This document shows, piece by piece, positions 7,447 to 15,811 of a stretch of DNA of 52,321 nucleotides. Within the stretch, counting starts at the first letter, position 1; the number at the start of each line of letters is the position of its first letter. Origin of the DNA: an uncultured beta proteobacterium (GTDB taxonomy: Bacteria > Pseudomonadota > Gammaproteobacteria > Burkholderiales > Burkholderiaceae); assembly GCA_903900805.1 (NCBI GenBank), contig CAIUOP010000052.1, positions 1 through 52,321 on the forward strand. Reading direction: 5' to 3'. The notes under the pieces are model-generated. The model saw only the letters and a program-made list of their open reading frames with translations, was not told the origin of the DNA and did no database searches. Position numbers and translations under genes: made by a program.

Positions 7447-8424
7447 TTAGTCAATCTTAATATTGGCAGCTTTGACAGCCTTTGACCACTTGGCGTGTTC
7501 GGTGGCAGTGATCGCTGTCAGCTTTTCTGAGTTAGCAAATTGGGTTTGAATACCCTGATTGGCTAACTTATTTTTGAAGTCAGGATTGGTCAGTATTTTA
7601 CGAATCTCTCTTTCCAAGCGGGCAACTACAACAGGTGGAGTTCCCTTGGGCGCATAAATGGCAAATAAATTCTCAACATCAAATTGCTTAAAGCCATCTT
7701 GCTCAAGTGTTGGAACATTTGGTAACAAGGGTGAGCGCTCACTGGAGGCAATTGCAATCGGTCTTAATTTGCCACTTTGAATATGGGGAAGAGATGCCGT
7801 TAGGCTATCAAACATCATCAAGGTGTTACCAGCAATTAAATCCGGTAAGGCAAAGCTGCTACCTTTATAAGGAATATGTATTCCAGTAGCGCCAATGCGC
7901 TGCATAAACAAAGCAGATTCCAGGTGTGAAAGGCTGCCATTACCCTGAGAGGCGTAATTAAAGTTACCGTTCTTAGACTTAATAAAGGCAATCAGCTCAG
8001 TCATATTTTTTGCCGGGACACTCGGGTTCACTTCCAGAATATGAGGAACAGAGCCTACTAGTGCAACAGAGACAAAATCTTTTTGGAGATCAACTGGGGG
8101 ATTGTTAAAGAGTGCCTGAGCAATGGCTTGATTCGTGAGAGCACTAAAGTGAATGGTATAGCCATCAGGATTAGCTTTGGCTGCAGCAGTCATGCCAATC
8201 ATTCCGCCTGCGCCTGGTTTATTTTCAACTACTACTGCCTGACCTAATGCTTCACCTAATGGCACTGCAATACTGCGAGCAAAAACATCAGTTGAGCCTC
8301 CTGCAGGAAAGGAGAGAATCATTTGGATTGGTTTTTTTGGCCAATCCGTATCTGGCGCCGCGTAACTGTAGCTTAAAGCCCCACATAAAATGATGGTTGT
8401 CAAAATTCGTTTAATGTTATTCAT
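7447..8424 (-). CDS. Bug-type tripartite tricarboxylate transporter receptor
   Basis: A 325-aa periplasmic substrate-binding protein with a signal peptide (MNNIKRILTTIILCGALSYS, cleaved near Ala-Ala). The mature part opens with WPKKPIQMILSFPAGGSTDVFAR, the conserved Bug ligand loop, followed by VVENKPGAGG. No TctA/TctB membrane subunits are in the window, as is usual for the many orphan Bug proteins of Burkholderiales. It sits between the GGT and the FAD oxidoreductase genes on the same strand, so its ligand is probably related to their substrate, likely a carboxylate or acyl amine; this is inference from context. Confidence 0.92.
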   Translation of the reverse strand: MNNIKRILTTIILCGALSYSYAAPDTDWPKKPIQMILSFPAGGSTDVFARSIAVPLGEALGQAVVVENKPGAGGMIGMTAAAKANPDGYTIHFSALTNQAIAQALFNNPPVDLQKDFVSVALVGSVPHILEVNPSVPAKNMTELIAFIKSKNGNFNYASQGNGSLSHLESALFMQRIGATGIHIPYKGSSFALPDLIAGNTLMMFDSLTASLPHIQSGKLRPIAIASSERSPLLPNVPTLEQDGFKQFDVENLFAIYAPKGTPPVVVARLEREIRKILTNPDFKNKLANQGIQTQFANSEKLTAITATEHAKWSKAVKAANIKID

Positions 8425-8468
8425 ATAGACTCTCTTAAAGAACGATCACAGCATTTAATTTGAACGAT

Positions 8469-9872
8469 TTATTTCTCATCTTTAAACCAATACCATTTAT
8501 AGAGAACACTTTGCCCTAATCGTCTAAATGGGGCTAGTTTTTCTGACTGAAATCTGCCAAATGCATTAGGAAACTCGAGTGGCGAGTGATAGATTGGCAA
8601 CTTTAACACGTCTGAATCAACCCTTTTCCCAGCTACAAGCCCTGCCAAGCGTTTACCAGCCCAAGTAGAAAAAGAAACCCCATTTCCGCCATAGCCAAGC
8701 GCGTACCAAACTGGCTGTGTTGGATCTGGCTGGGTGATGCGCGGCATCATATCGTGGCTCACATCGACCCAACCCCACCAAGAGTAATCAATCTCAATAC
8801 CTGCTAAAGGCGGAAACTTTCTAGCAATGGCATCGGTTAACAGCTTTAAATGTTTAGGTGAGCTGGCGTCAGCACCACCAATCGAACTGCGACTGCCTAT
8901 TTGTAGACGCTGATCTTTTAACAAGCGATAGTAAAAGCGGAGCGTACGAGTGTCAGTTAAAAAGGCATTTGAACGAAAGTTGCAAGCTTTTATTTCAGCT
9001 TCAGTAAGGGGTCTAGTCACCAGTGAGTTGGACAGAATTGGTAGGATTTTGTTTTTGATTGGCTTTAATCCCTGTACACCATAGCCACCAGTGCAAATGG
9101 CTATCCGTTTGGCTCGGACAACCCCGCACGGAGTTTGAATATGGTGCACTCCATTAATCGTCTCCCATCCCAGTGCAGGGCTAGCAGTATGGATTTTGAC
9201 GCCCAGGGTTTGGGCTTTCTTGAGAAGACCAAAAGTAAATTTCAGTGGATGAATGCCAACACCTTCACGCTCTAGTAGGGCGCCGGCAGCATCATGATCA
9301 TCACAATATTGCTCCCGAACTTCCTGCGCGCTCAGTAATAGTGGATCGTATCCAAATATCTCTTTGCGGACCTTTGCCTCATTTTGTAGGTAGATCATTT
9401 TTTCTGGGCGATGGGCAATGTAGAGGTGGCCACCATCAAAAGCATCACAGTCTATTTCACTCGCGAGCTCTTTGAAATTCTCAAAGCCGGTATAAATTTC
9501 TCGATCTAATTTTTTAGCTGTATCTAAACCCCAGCGTTCAATCCATTGAGACCGAGATAATCTGCCGCTGGCATTTTGACCTTGTCCGCCACTCCGACTA
9601 GAGCACCCCCAAGCCGTTTGATTGGCCTCCAAGATAGTTGCTTGAATGCCATGCTCTTGCGCTAAATAAAGAGCAGTTGAAACTCCTGTCGAACCTGAGC
9701 CAATAATGACAACATCTGTATCGATATCTTGGGTGACGGGACCATCAGTTGTCGGGGGCTTACCAGCACTTGCGACCCAATAGCTGGGCGCATAGTCAAC
9801 GCCACTACCTGGATCAAGCGAGGTGAGTGGATCATAGAGTGGATCGTATGCAACTGATGGCATATTCAACAT
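8469..9872 (-). CDS. FAD-dependent amine/amino acid oxidoreductase (DadA/PuuB-like)
   Basis: A 467-aa flavoprotein of the D-amino-acid/glycine oxidase (DAO) family. The dinucleotide-binding motif VVIIGSGSTG is at about residues 54-63, followed by TAWGCSSRSGGQ, typical of gamma-glutamylputrescine oxidases (PuuB/YgaF-like). Near the C-terminus GYGGNGVSFSTWAGK binds FAD. The ATG at 9872 is chosen because the upstream alternative at 9920 would overlap the preceding gene; the chosen start leaves 4 bases after that gene's stop. Substrate is unproven, but the company of a GGT and an omega-aminotransferase suggests oxidative deamination of an amine or gamma-glutamyl amine. Confidence 0.85.
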   Translation of the reverse strand: MLNMPSVAYDPLYDPLTSLDPGSGVDYAPSYWVASAGKPPTTDGPVTQDIDTDVVIIGSGSTGVSTALYLAQEHGIQATILEANQTAWGCSSRSGGQGQNASGRLSRSQWIERWGLDTAKKLDREIYTGFENFKELASEIDCDAFDGGHLYIAHRPEKMIYLQNEAKVRKEIFGYDPLLLSAQEVREQYCDDHDAAGALLEREGVGIHPLKFTFGLLKKAQTLGVKIHTASPALGWETINGVHHIQTPCGVVRAKRIAICTGGYGVQGLKPIKNKILPILSNSLVTRPLTEAEIKACNFRSNAFLTDTRTLRFYYRLLKDQRLQIGSRSSIGGADASSPKHLKLLTDAIARKFPPLAGIEIDYSWWGWVDVSHDMMPRITQPDPTQPVWYALGYGGNGVSFSTWAGKRLAGLVAGKRVDSDVLKLPIYHSPLEFPNAFGRFQSEKLAPFRRLGQSVLYKWYWFKDEK

Positions 9873-9876
9873 AAAC

Positions 9877-10284
9877 CTATTTAGTTGCTGGTAAATTTGG
9901 GCGATTTTTACGGAAGGCATTTTTCATCTGAATCTTGCCATCCTTAAAAGTAAAAATATCGACGCCATCAGCTTCAATTCGACTTCCATCAGCTGCGGTA
10001 CCGACAAAAGTCCATTCTGATACGCCAAAATCACCGTCAACAAAATGTCGATCATTGATCCACTGCGCATCTGGCACATTCATCCAGGCACTTTCAAAAG
10101 CAGCTCTGACCGCATCAATGCCTTCATGACGAGTCCCGCAAGCATCAGGACCTGCTGCAGTCTGAAAAACGCAGTCATCACACATCAAGTCTATTAAGCC
10201 ATCAATATCATGTCGATTCCATGCCGCACTAAATTGAGCTAAGTGGGCGCTAGTCATCTGTTTTTTACTATTTTGCATTGTCAA
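9877..10284 (-). CDS. SnoaL/NTF2-like small protein
   Basis: A 135-aa protein with the NTF2-like cone fold signature: FSAAWNRHDIDGLIDLMCDDCVF near residues 18-40, then AVRAAFESAW and a C-terminal VDIFTFKDGKI strand. SnoaL-like proteins of this kind are isomerases, hydratases or ligand-binding accessory subunits; residues alone do not tell which. It lies in the minus-strand catabolic operon, 4 bases before the FAD oxidoreductase start, so it may act on or bind an intermediate of that pathway. Confidence 0.8.
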   Translation of the reverse strand: MTMQNSKKQMTSAHLAQFSAAWNRHDIDGLIDLMCDDCVFQTAAGPDACGTRHEGIDAVRAAFESAWMNVPDAQWINDRHFVDGDFGVSEWTFVGTAADGSRIEADGVDIFTFKDGKIQMKNAFRKNRPNLPATK

Positions 10285-10538
10285 GGTAAGAGTTAGTTTT
10301 AACTATCTATGGGTGGGTAGAAATACAGTGGGTTATTTTCTTGGGCGTTAGGCGGTAATAAATTCTATTTTGACTTAATTATGCGATTTATTCTGATCTC
10401 TACTTTCTCTTTTTAAGATTAGTAGAGGTGAGTACTGGGGTGATTTGTTCGGAATTCTCTTTGCAGTCTTACCAATCTGAGCCAAACTTAAAAGAGAGTC
10501 ACAGAGCCTATCGCCACGTACACGAATATCGCCCACCA
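10285..10538. other. 254-bp gap inside the catabolic gene block
   Basis: No credible reading frame or structural RNA is visible. The region is A/T-rich near 10360-10420 and could hold a promoter for the SnoaL-like gene and its downstream partners on the minus strand, but no convincing -35/-10 pair stands out. Confidence 0.3.
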
Positions 10539-11900
10539 TTAAAAAGCTTTCTGAAGAACCTTACCAAAGGTCTCTAAGAACGATTCAAGTTCAGATGGTG
10601 TTGCAACAAATGGAGGACCCATCGCAATAGTATCGCCAGTTATGCGAACTAGAATACCGCTCTCAATACAGCTCTCTAAAACTTGCATGCCGCGTAATCC
10701 TGGTTTACCAGTAATCGGCTCTAGATCTATGCCTGCTGATACGCCGCAGTTACGGATATCCAGTACCCCATTCATTCCCTTGAAGGAGTGAACACCTTTC
10801 TCTAGAACCTTTTCTAAGACCTTGGTTTTTTCCATGATGCCATCGGACTCAAAAATATCTAGAGAGGCATGCGCTGCTGCTGTGGCAATCGGATGTCCGG
10901 AGTAGGTGAAGCCGTGAAAGAATTCAATTGCTTGTTCTTGGCCGCCAACATTGACGATCGTGTCATAAATATCTTGGCGCACAATGACGCCACCCATCGG
11001 AATGACGCCATTTGTGATGGCCTTGGCAAAGGTAATCATGTCGGGTTTAACGCCGAAACGATCAGCTCCAAAATTAGCAGCTAAGCGCCCAAAGCCGGTA
11101 ATGACTTCATCAAAAATCAGCAGAATTCCATGCTTGTCACAAATTTCTCGAATTTTTTGTAAGTAGCCAACAGGAGGAACGATCACGCCAGTTGAACCTT
11201 GGACGGGCTCAAGAATGACTGCCGCAATATTGCTAGCATCATGCAACAAGACAATCCGCTCTAAGTCATCGGCTAAGTGAGCGCCCCAAGTTGGCATTCC
11301 TCTTGAAAAAGCCATTTGAGATAAGTTCAGTGTATGGGGAAGATGATCTACTCCTGGCATCATCATTGAGCCAAATGATTTGCGATTAGTTGGTATTCCG
11401 CCTACCGAGATTCCACCCACGCATCCGCCATGATAGGCACGTTCTCTACCGATAAAACGAATTCGACTCGCTTCGCCTTTCGCACGGTGATAGGCGAGGG
11501 CAATCTTCAGTGATGTATCCACTGCTTCGGATCCCGAGTTTACAAAAAATACTTTGTTTAATCCAGGGGGAGCATATTTAATAATTCTTTCTGCGAGACG
11601 AAATGTTTCTGGTCCTGCCATCTGAAAGGCTGGAACATAATCCATTTTGTGGTATTGCTTTTGAATTGCCTCAATGATGCGGGGATCGCCATGTCCTAGG
11701 GGGGAGGTCCATAGCCCAGACGCGCCATCGAATAACTTACGACCATGGTCATCGGTGTAGTAAACCCCTTTGGCGGCAACCATGATTTTGGGCTTATTTT
11801 TAAAATAACGGTTAGGTGTATAGGGAAGCCAATAGGCATCCATATTTGCCACATAACTATCTGGGTCTACTTCTTTAAATGGGGAGCTCTCAATTTTCAT
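10539..11900 (-). CDS. Class III omega-amino acid:pyruvate aminotransferase
   Basis: A 453-aa PLP enzyme. It shows YWLPYTPNRYF (23-33), GLWTSPLGHGDPRI, the phosphate-binding NSGSEAVDTSLK (121-132), the ring-binding Asp264 in LLIFDEVITGFGR, and the Schiff-base Lys293 in TFAKAITNG. This pattern matches beta-alanine/omega-amino acid:pyruvate aminotransferases, which pass amino groups from beta-alanine, GABA-like or diamine substrates to pyruvate. The start overlaps the stop of an upstream M20 peptidase remnant (ATGA). It heads the intact part of the minus-strand amine operon. Confidence 0.9.
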   Translation of the reverse strand: MKIESSPFKEVDPDSYVANMDAYWLPYTPNRYFKNKPKIMVAAKGVYYTDDHGRKLFDGASGLWTSPLGHGDPRIIEAIQKQYHKMDYVPAFQMAGPETFRLAERIIKYAPPGLNKVFFVNSGSEAVDTSLKIALAYHRAKGEASRIRFIGRERAYHGGCVGGISVGGIPTNRKSFGSMMMPGVDHLPHTLNLSQMAFSRGMPTWGAHLADDLERIVLLHDASNIAAVILEPVQGSTGVIVPPVGYLQKIREICDKHGILLIFDEVITGFGRLAANFGADRFGVKPDMITFAKAITNGVIPMGGVIVRQDIYDTIVNVGGQEQAIEFFHGFTYSGHPIATAAAHASLDIFESDGIMEKTKVLEKVLEKGVHSFKGMNGVLDIRNCGVSAGIDLEPITGKPGLRGMQVLESCIESGILVRITGDTIAMGPPFVATPSELESFLETFGKVLQKAF

Positions 11901-12136
11901 CTTGCATGTACCTCTCGATATGATCCGTTAATATGCCAGTCTCTGCCATTATGTATTTCGCCAGAGAAGGGTTCATGACGACGCTTGGGAGCAAAATCTA
12001 CATTCATACACTCAAAGCCTGCTAACTCTAGTAACTCAGTTAAATAGTTACAAAGCTCATCTTCATTGCCAGGAGGGTTGATCGTATTAAAACGTATCAA
12101 ATCTTGTGTTAAATGGATTGGATCTGGAATATTCAT
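11897..12136 (-). pseudogene. Truncated M20 metallopeptidase (ArgE/DapE-like) remnant
   Basis: The N-terminus (MNIPDPIHLTQDLIRFNTI, then PPGNEDELCNYL) is the opening of an ArgE/DapE/CPG2-type M20 deacylase. After about residue 58 (NVDFAPKR) the frame jumps to HEPFSGEIHNGRDW, a motif normally about 40 residues further on, after the first zinc-binding H-x-D. The frame then ends within 13 codons. The zinc site and the whole catalytic domain are missing, so it cannot be active. The start has a good AGAAGGG site, and its stop overlaps the aminotransferase start, so it may survive as a leader that couples translation. Confidence 0.7.
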
Positions 12137-12279
12137 GGAGCCCTTCTGCGCTATGGCCTGACATCGTAAAGATGTTACCATGGACAGGCCTTCTAATCGC
12201 TTCCGTCAGGGTGTTTAGCGATGCCGTAGATACTGCGCTGAAAATGAATTCATAGTAGATATATATTGTTAGGACAGTG

Positions 12280-13155
12280 ATGACTTCCCAAAGAACATTA
12301 TTTAACCAGCGACTTGCCGAACCAGGTTTAATTGTTGCTCCTGGCGTATATGAGATGGTGTCATTACGCCTAGCGGATCGTATGAATTTTGATGCCCTCT
12401 ATATGACTGGTTACGGCACAGTAGCTTCCTTATTGGGTCTTCCAGATGCTGGTTTAGCAACTTATACCGAGATGATTGGTAGAGTGAGTGCAATGGCCGG
12501 CATGGCAAAGACACCTTTGATTGCTGATGGAGATACTGGATACGGTGGCTTACTAAATGTGAGGCACACAGTTCGTGGCTATGAAGCTGCGGGTGCTGTT
12601 GCAATCCAGCTCGAAGATCAGGAGTTTCCAAAAAAATGTGGACACACTCCTGGCCGCAGAGTGATTCCAATGAAAGACATGGTTAAAAAGATCGAGGTTG
12701 CGGTTGCATCACGCACAGACCCTCATTTCAAGATCATTGCGAGAACGGATGCAAGGACTACCTTAGGTTTAGATGAGGCACTCAAGCGCGGAGAGGCCTA
12801 TGCTCGTGCTGGCGCTGATATTTTATTTATTGAATCCCCAGAGACTCAGGAAGAGATGATGCAGATTGGCAAAACCTTTCCAAATCATCCTTTGATAGCC
12901 AATATGGTTGAAAAAGGTCGCACTCCTGTACTTACAAAAACAGAACTAGAGCAATTGGGATGCAAAATTGCAATCTTTCCTGTGACAGCATTGCTGGCTT
13001 CTGTTCAGGCGATGACTCAGGTGTATGAGCATTTCAAAAGCTCGGGTTCTTCAGTCCAGAATCCAGTGGAGTTATATGATTTTTCAGAGTTATCTAAATT
13101 AATGGGTTTTGAAGATGTGTGGGAGTTTGAGAAGCGTTTCGTAGAAACTAATTGA
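12280..13155 (+). CDS. Isocitrate lyase/PEP mutase family enzyme
   Basis: A 291-aa TIM-barrel enzyme of the ICL/PEPM superfamily. The metal-binding region LIADGDTGYGG (80-90, with Asp83 and Asp85) and the loop motif KKCGH (118-122) with its catalytic Cys are present, as in 2-methylisocitrate lyase, 2,3-dimethylmalate lyase and oxaloacetate decarboxylase relatives. It therefore probably cleaves or decarboxylates a C4-C7 alpha-hydroxy or oxo diacid; the exact substrate cannot be read. The ATG at 12280 follows AGGA at 12271-12274. A Bug receptor gene follows after 10 bases, so uptake and cleavage of the same carboxylate is plausible. Confidence 0.85.
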   Translation: MTSQRTLFNQRLAEPGLIVAPGVYEMVSLRLADRMNFDALYMTGYGTVASLLGLPDAGLATYTEMIGRVSAMAGMAKTPLIADGDTGYGGLLNVRHTVRGYEAAGAVAIQLEDQEFPKKCGHTPGRRVIPMKDMVKKIEVAVASRTDPHFKIIARTDARTTLGLDEALKRGEAYARAGADILFIESPETQEEMMQIGKTFPNHPLIANMVEKGRTPVLTKTELEQLGCKIAIFPVTALLASVQAMTQVYEHFKSSGSSVQNPVELYDFSELSKLMGFEDVWEFEKRFVETN

Positions 13156-13165
13156 AGGAGTTGAT

Positions 13166-14143
13166 ATGAGAGTATTTCATCATGTGTTGCAGAGCCTGCT
13201 GATCTGTTTAATCTTAGTGGCGCCACTCAGTCATGCGCAATCCAATTACCCCAATCGACCGATTCGCTTAATCATCCCATTTACCCCAGGTGGAGTAACA
13301 GACACCTCGGGGCGGTATATTGCGGAGCAGTTGACCTTAAAGTTAGGCCAACAAGTGATTTCCGATAACAAGCCGGGGGCGTCTGGAAATATCGGCTCTC
13401 AAATGGTTGCAACGGCAGAGCCTGATGGATACACCTTGTTATTAGGTTATGCGGGCACCTTATCCATTAACCCATCAGTTTCAGACAAAGTTCCTTTTGA
13501 TAGCGTGAAAGACTTTGCGCCCATCGGAAAAATTGGTGATGCTATTTTGATCATCGTAGCTAACAATGATTTTCAAGGAAAGACTCTGGCAGATTTAATT
13601 GCATTCTCCAAAAAAGATCCTAATGGCCTATCTTATGGCACCTCTGGCACTGGCGGAACGCCTCATATTGCTGGTGAGTTGTTGAAGCAAAAAACGGGTG
13701 CCAATCTGGTTCACGTTCCTTATAAAGGAGGAGGCCAAGCCTTGCTTGATTTATTGGGCGGTAATATCCCTTTGGTTTACACAGCAGTTGCTGGAGCAAA
13801 TCAATATGTGAATTCTGGGCGGATTAAAGCGATTGCAGTATCGAGCTCAAAAAGAAGCTCAAGCATGCCAGACGTCCCAACCTTTATTGAAAGTGGCGTT
13901 AAAGACTTTGTGATTGATGATTGGGTTGGTTTATTGGCGCCAGCAAAAACGCCTAAACCGATTATTGCTAAATTGAACCAAGCCTTAAATGAGATTTTGA
14001 ATTCACCAGAAGGTAGGGCCAAGCTTTTAGCGATGGGTATTACCCCATCTCCTGGGAGCCCTGAAAAATTTGGCGAACAAATACAAGGTGACTTGATTCG
14101 ATTCGCACCGATTGTGAAGGCTGCTATCGGCAAATCAGAGTAA
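13166..14143 (+). CDS. Bug-type tripartite tricarboxylate transporter receptor
   Basis: A 325-aa periplasmic binding protein. It has a signal peptide ending at SHAQ (about residue 25), then YPNRPIRLIIPFTPGGVTDTSGR and VISDNKPGASGNIG, the conserved Bug carboxylate-binding loops. An AAGGAG site lies 6 bases upstream of the ATG. It is the second gene of a two-gene unit with the ICL-family lyase, with 10 bases between them. It clearly differs in sequence from the other Bug protein in this window, so the two are not a recent duplication. No TctAB subunits are present. Confidence 0.92.
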   Translation: MRVFHHVLQSLLICLILVAPLSHAQSNYPNRPIRLIIPFTPGGVTDTSGRYIAEQLTLKLGQQVISDNKPGASGNIGSQMVATAEPDGYTLLLGYAGTLSINPSVSDKVPFDSVKDFAPIGKIGDAILIIVANNDFQGKTLADLIAFSKKDPNGLSYGTSGTGGTPHIAGELLKQKTGANLVHVPYKGGGQALLDLLGGNIPLVYTAVAGANQYVNSGRIKAIAVSSSKRSSSMPDVPTFIESGVKDFVIDDWVGLLAPAKTPKPIIAKLNQALNEILNSPEGRAKLLAMGITPSPGSPEKFGEQIQGDLIRFAPIVKAAIGKSE

Positions 14144-14159
14144 TACGCTTAGTGACCCA

Positions 14160-14885
14160 CTAATTGAATAAGTGATAGATTACTGGTATTGCCACAGCGC
14201 TAATGACGCCGTTCATACCCATTGCAAGGCTTGCGTATGTTCCTGCTTCAGGATGAATGCTAAATGCTCTTGAGGTGCCAATTCCGTGAGCGGCAATACC
14301 AATCGCAAAACCTCTTTGCCACCACGCCTTCATACCCAGCACATTTAAAACAAAGGGCGCTAGGATTGCCCCCAAAATTCCGGTGCTTACTGCAAAGATT
14401 GCGGTAAGGGTTGGTGATACTCCAATACGCTCTGCAATACCCATGGCGATTGGTGCTGTCACAGATTTTGGGTACAGTGCCCCCGTGATGCTGGAGTCAG
14501 CACCTAACAAACTCGCAATGCCAACAGCGCTTGCGATAGAAACTAGAATTCCAGTAGCCAAAGAAAAAATCAGCGGAATAGATCGACCTTTTAAGCTAGC
14601 AAGCCCGCGATAGATTGGAATAGCCAAAGAAACGGTTGCTGAGCCCAGTAAAAAGTGAATGAACTGCGCGCCTTCAAAGTAGGTTGAGTAGGGCATCTCT
14701 ATGAATTGAATGATGCTAGCAACCAAGATGATGGCAATAGCAACGGGATTGGCTAATGGATTTTGCTTGGCATACTTATAAATATTAAGTCCAAGCTGAT
14801 AGGCTGCCAAAGTAATAAAGAGTGCAAAGAGGGGGCTGCCGGATAAATAGACCCAAATTTCCACTATGGAATGCTGTTCACTCAT
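14160..14885 (-). CDS. lrgB: LrgB/CidB family membrane protein
   Basis: A 241-aa inner-membrane protein with multiple hydrophobic helices and the family motif YPKSVTAPIAMGIAERIG (about residues 136-154), plus AAHGIGTSRAF near 195-205. LrgB works with the holin-like LrgA; the pair has been linked to murein hydrolase control and, in several bacteria and plants, to export of glycolate, pyruvate or other carboxylates. The start overlaps the lrgA stop by 8 bases, which implies translational coupling. Confidence 0.92.
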   Translation of the reverse strand: MSEQHSIVEIWVYLSGSPLFALFITLAAYQLGLNIYKYAKQNPLANPVAIAIILVASIIQFIEMPYSTYFEGAQFIHFLLGSATVSLAIPIYRGLASLKGRSIPLIFSLATGILVSIASAVGIASLLGADSSITGALYPKSVTAPIAMGIAERIGVSPTLTAIFAVSTGILGAILAPFVLNVLGMKAWWQRGFAIGIAAHGIGTSRAFSIHPEAGTYASLAMGMNGVISAVAIPVIYHLFN

Positions 14886-15225
14886 GAGTATCTTTTCTGC
14901 TCAAAAAGCGCACAACCAAAGCACTAGACCCAATAGTCAAAATAACGCTTCCTACGAGAGCACTGATGATTGCCAATGCGTTGGCTTGGAGTTGTGGAAC
15001 AAAGAGCACTACACCAACTGCGGCAGGGACAAAGAGTAAGCCTAAGTATTGGCTAAAGCCATCCGCCACTAGCGCCAGTTCGGCGTTGACCTCCTTACGC
15101 AGAACAAGCCATAGAACGAGCAGAACCAAGCCAATCACGGGGCCAGGCAAGGTTGGCAAGAGGAATTTAGAGACAAGTTCACCAATACTTTGGAAGAGCA
15201 GTATTTGAACAAGGCCAGAGAGCAT
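14878..15225 (-). CDS. lrgA: CidA/LrgA family holin-like protein
   Basis: A 115-aa membrane protein with four hydrophobic segments and the CidA/LrgA pattern LLPTLPGPVIGLVLL (23-37) and LLFVPAAVGVVLF (69-81). It is the upstream partner of lrgB. The pair is divergent from the molybdenum hydroxylase genes. The 126-bp gap between them must hold both promoters. Confidence 0.9.
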   Translation of the reverse strand: MLSGLVQILLFQSIGELVSKFLLPTLPGPVIGLVLLVLWLVLRKEVNAELALVADGFSQYLGLLFVPAAVGVVLFVPQLQANALAIISALVGSVILTIGSSALVVRFLSRKDTHE

Positions 15226-15303
15226 ATCTTGATCTTACAGGGCAGGATTTTGTTGCATAGCAATAAATTGATTCTTGTTTTAATATAGTCACCACATAAG
15301 CAG

Positions 15304-15321
15304 GGGCTTTACAAAAAGCCC
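15304..15321 (+). promoter_or_regulatory. Hairpin in the 5' leader of the Mo-hydroxylase operon
   Basis: GGGCTTT (15304-15310) and AAAGCCC (15315-15321) form a 7-bp stem with an ACAA loop, about 30 bases upstream of the ATG and just before the AGGAG ribosome binding site. No T run follows, so it is not a simple terminator. It may stabilise the mRNA leader or be an operator. Confidence 0.35.
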
Positions 15322-15351
15322 TCAATACAAGAAAACTAGAGGAGAACACTC

Positions 15352-15801
15352 ATGGCTGAGTTAAATGTCAATGGCAAGAAATATAAGGTGGACGTTGACC
15401 CAAGTACCCCATTGCTATGGGTGATTCGTGAACAGATTGGTTTGACCGGCACTAAATATGGTTGCGGTATTGGCGTATGTGGCGCTTGTACTGTTCTATT
15501 TGAAGGTCAGGCGATCCGGAGTTGTTCCTTACCGGTATCTGCGGCTGCAGGTAAAAAGATTGAGACCATTGAAAGTTTGGAAAAGAACGGTCAACTTTCT
15601 AAAGTACAAAAAGCATGGGTTGATAACCAAGTACCTCAGTGCGGCTACTGCCAATCTGGCATGGTGATGGCAACCACTGCGCTGCTTCGCAACAATCCTA
15701 AACCAAGCGATGCACAAATTGATGCAGCAGTTACCAATATCTGCCGTTGTGGCACCTTCCAAGAAGTTCGTGCAGCGATTCATGCTGTAAGCAAGGCATA
15801 A
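15352..15801 (+). CDS. [2Fe-2S] subunit of a molybdenum hydroxylase (IorA-like)
   Basis: A 149-aa electron-transfer subunit of the xanthine oxidase family. The plant-type [2Fe-2S] centre is formed by Cys38, Cys43, Cys46 and Cys58 (KYGCGIGVCGACTVL). The second centre uses Cys97, Cys100, Cys131 and Cys133 (QCGYCQSGM and ICRCG). The two-subunit layout without an FAD subunit is that of isoquinoline 1-oxidoreductase and related aldehyde dehydrogenases, which pass electrons to a cytochrome. AGGAG precedes the ATG. The large subunit follows after 10 bases and sox cytochrome genes come next. Confidence 0.92.
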   Translation: MAELNVNGKKYKVDVDPSTPLLWVIREQIGLTGTKYGCGIGVCGACTVLFEGQAIRSCSLPVSAAAGKKIETIESLEKNGQLSKVQKAWVDNQVPQCGYCQSGMVMATTALLRNNPKPSDAQIDAAVTNICRCGTFQEVRAAIHAVSKA

Positions 15802-15811
15802 GGGGATACAG

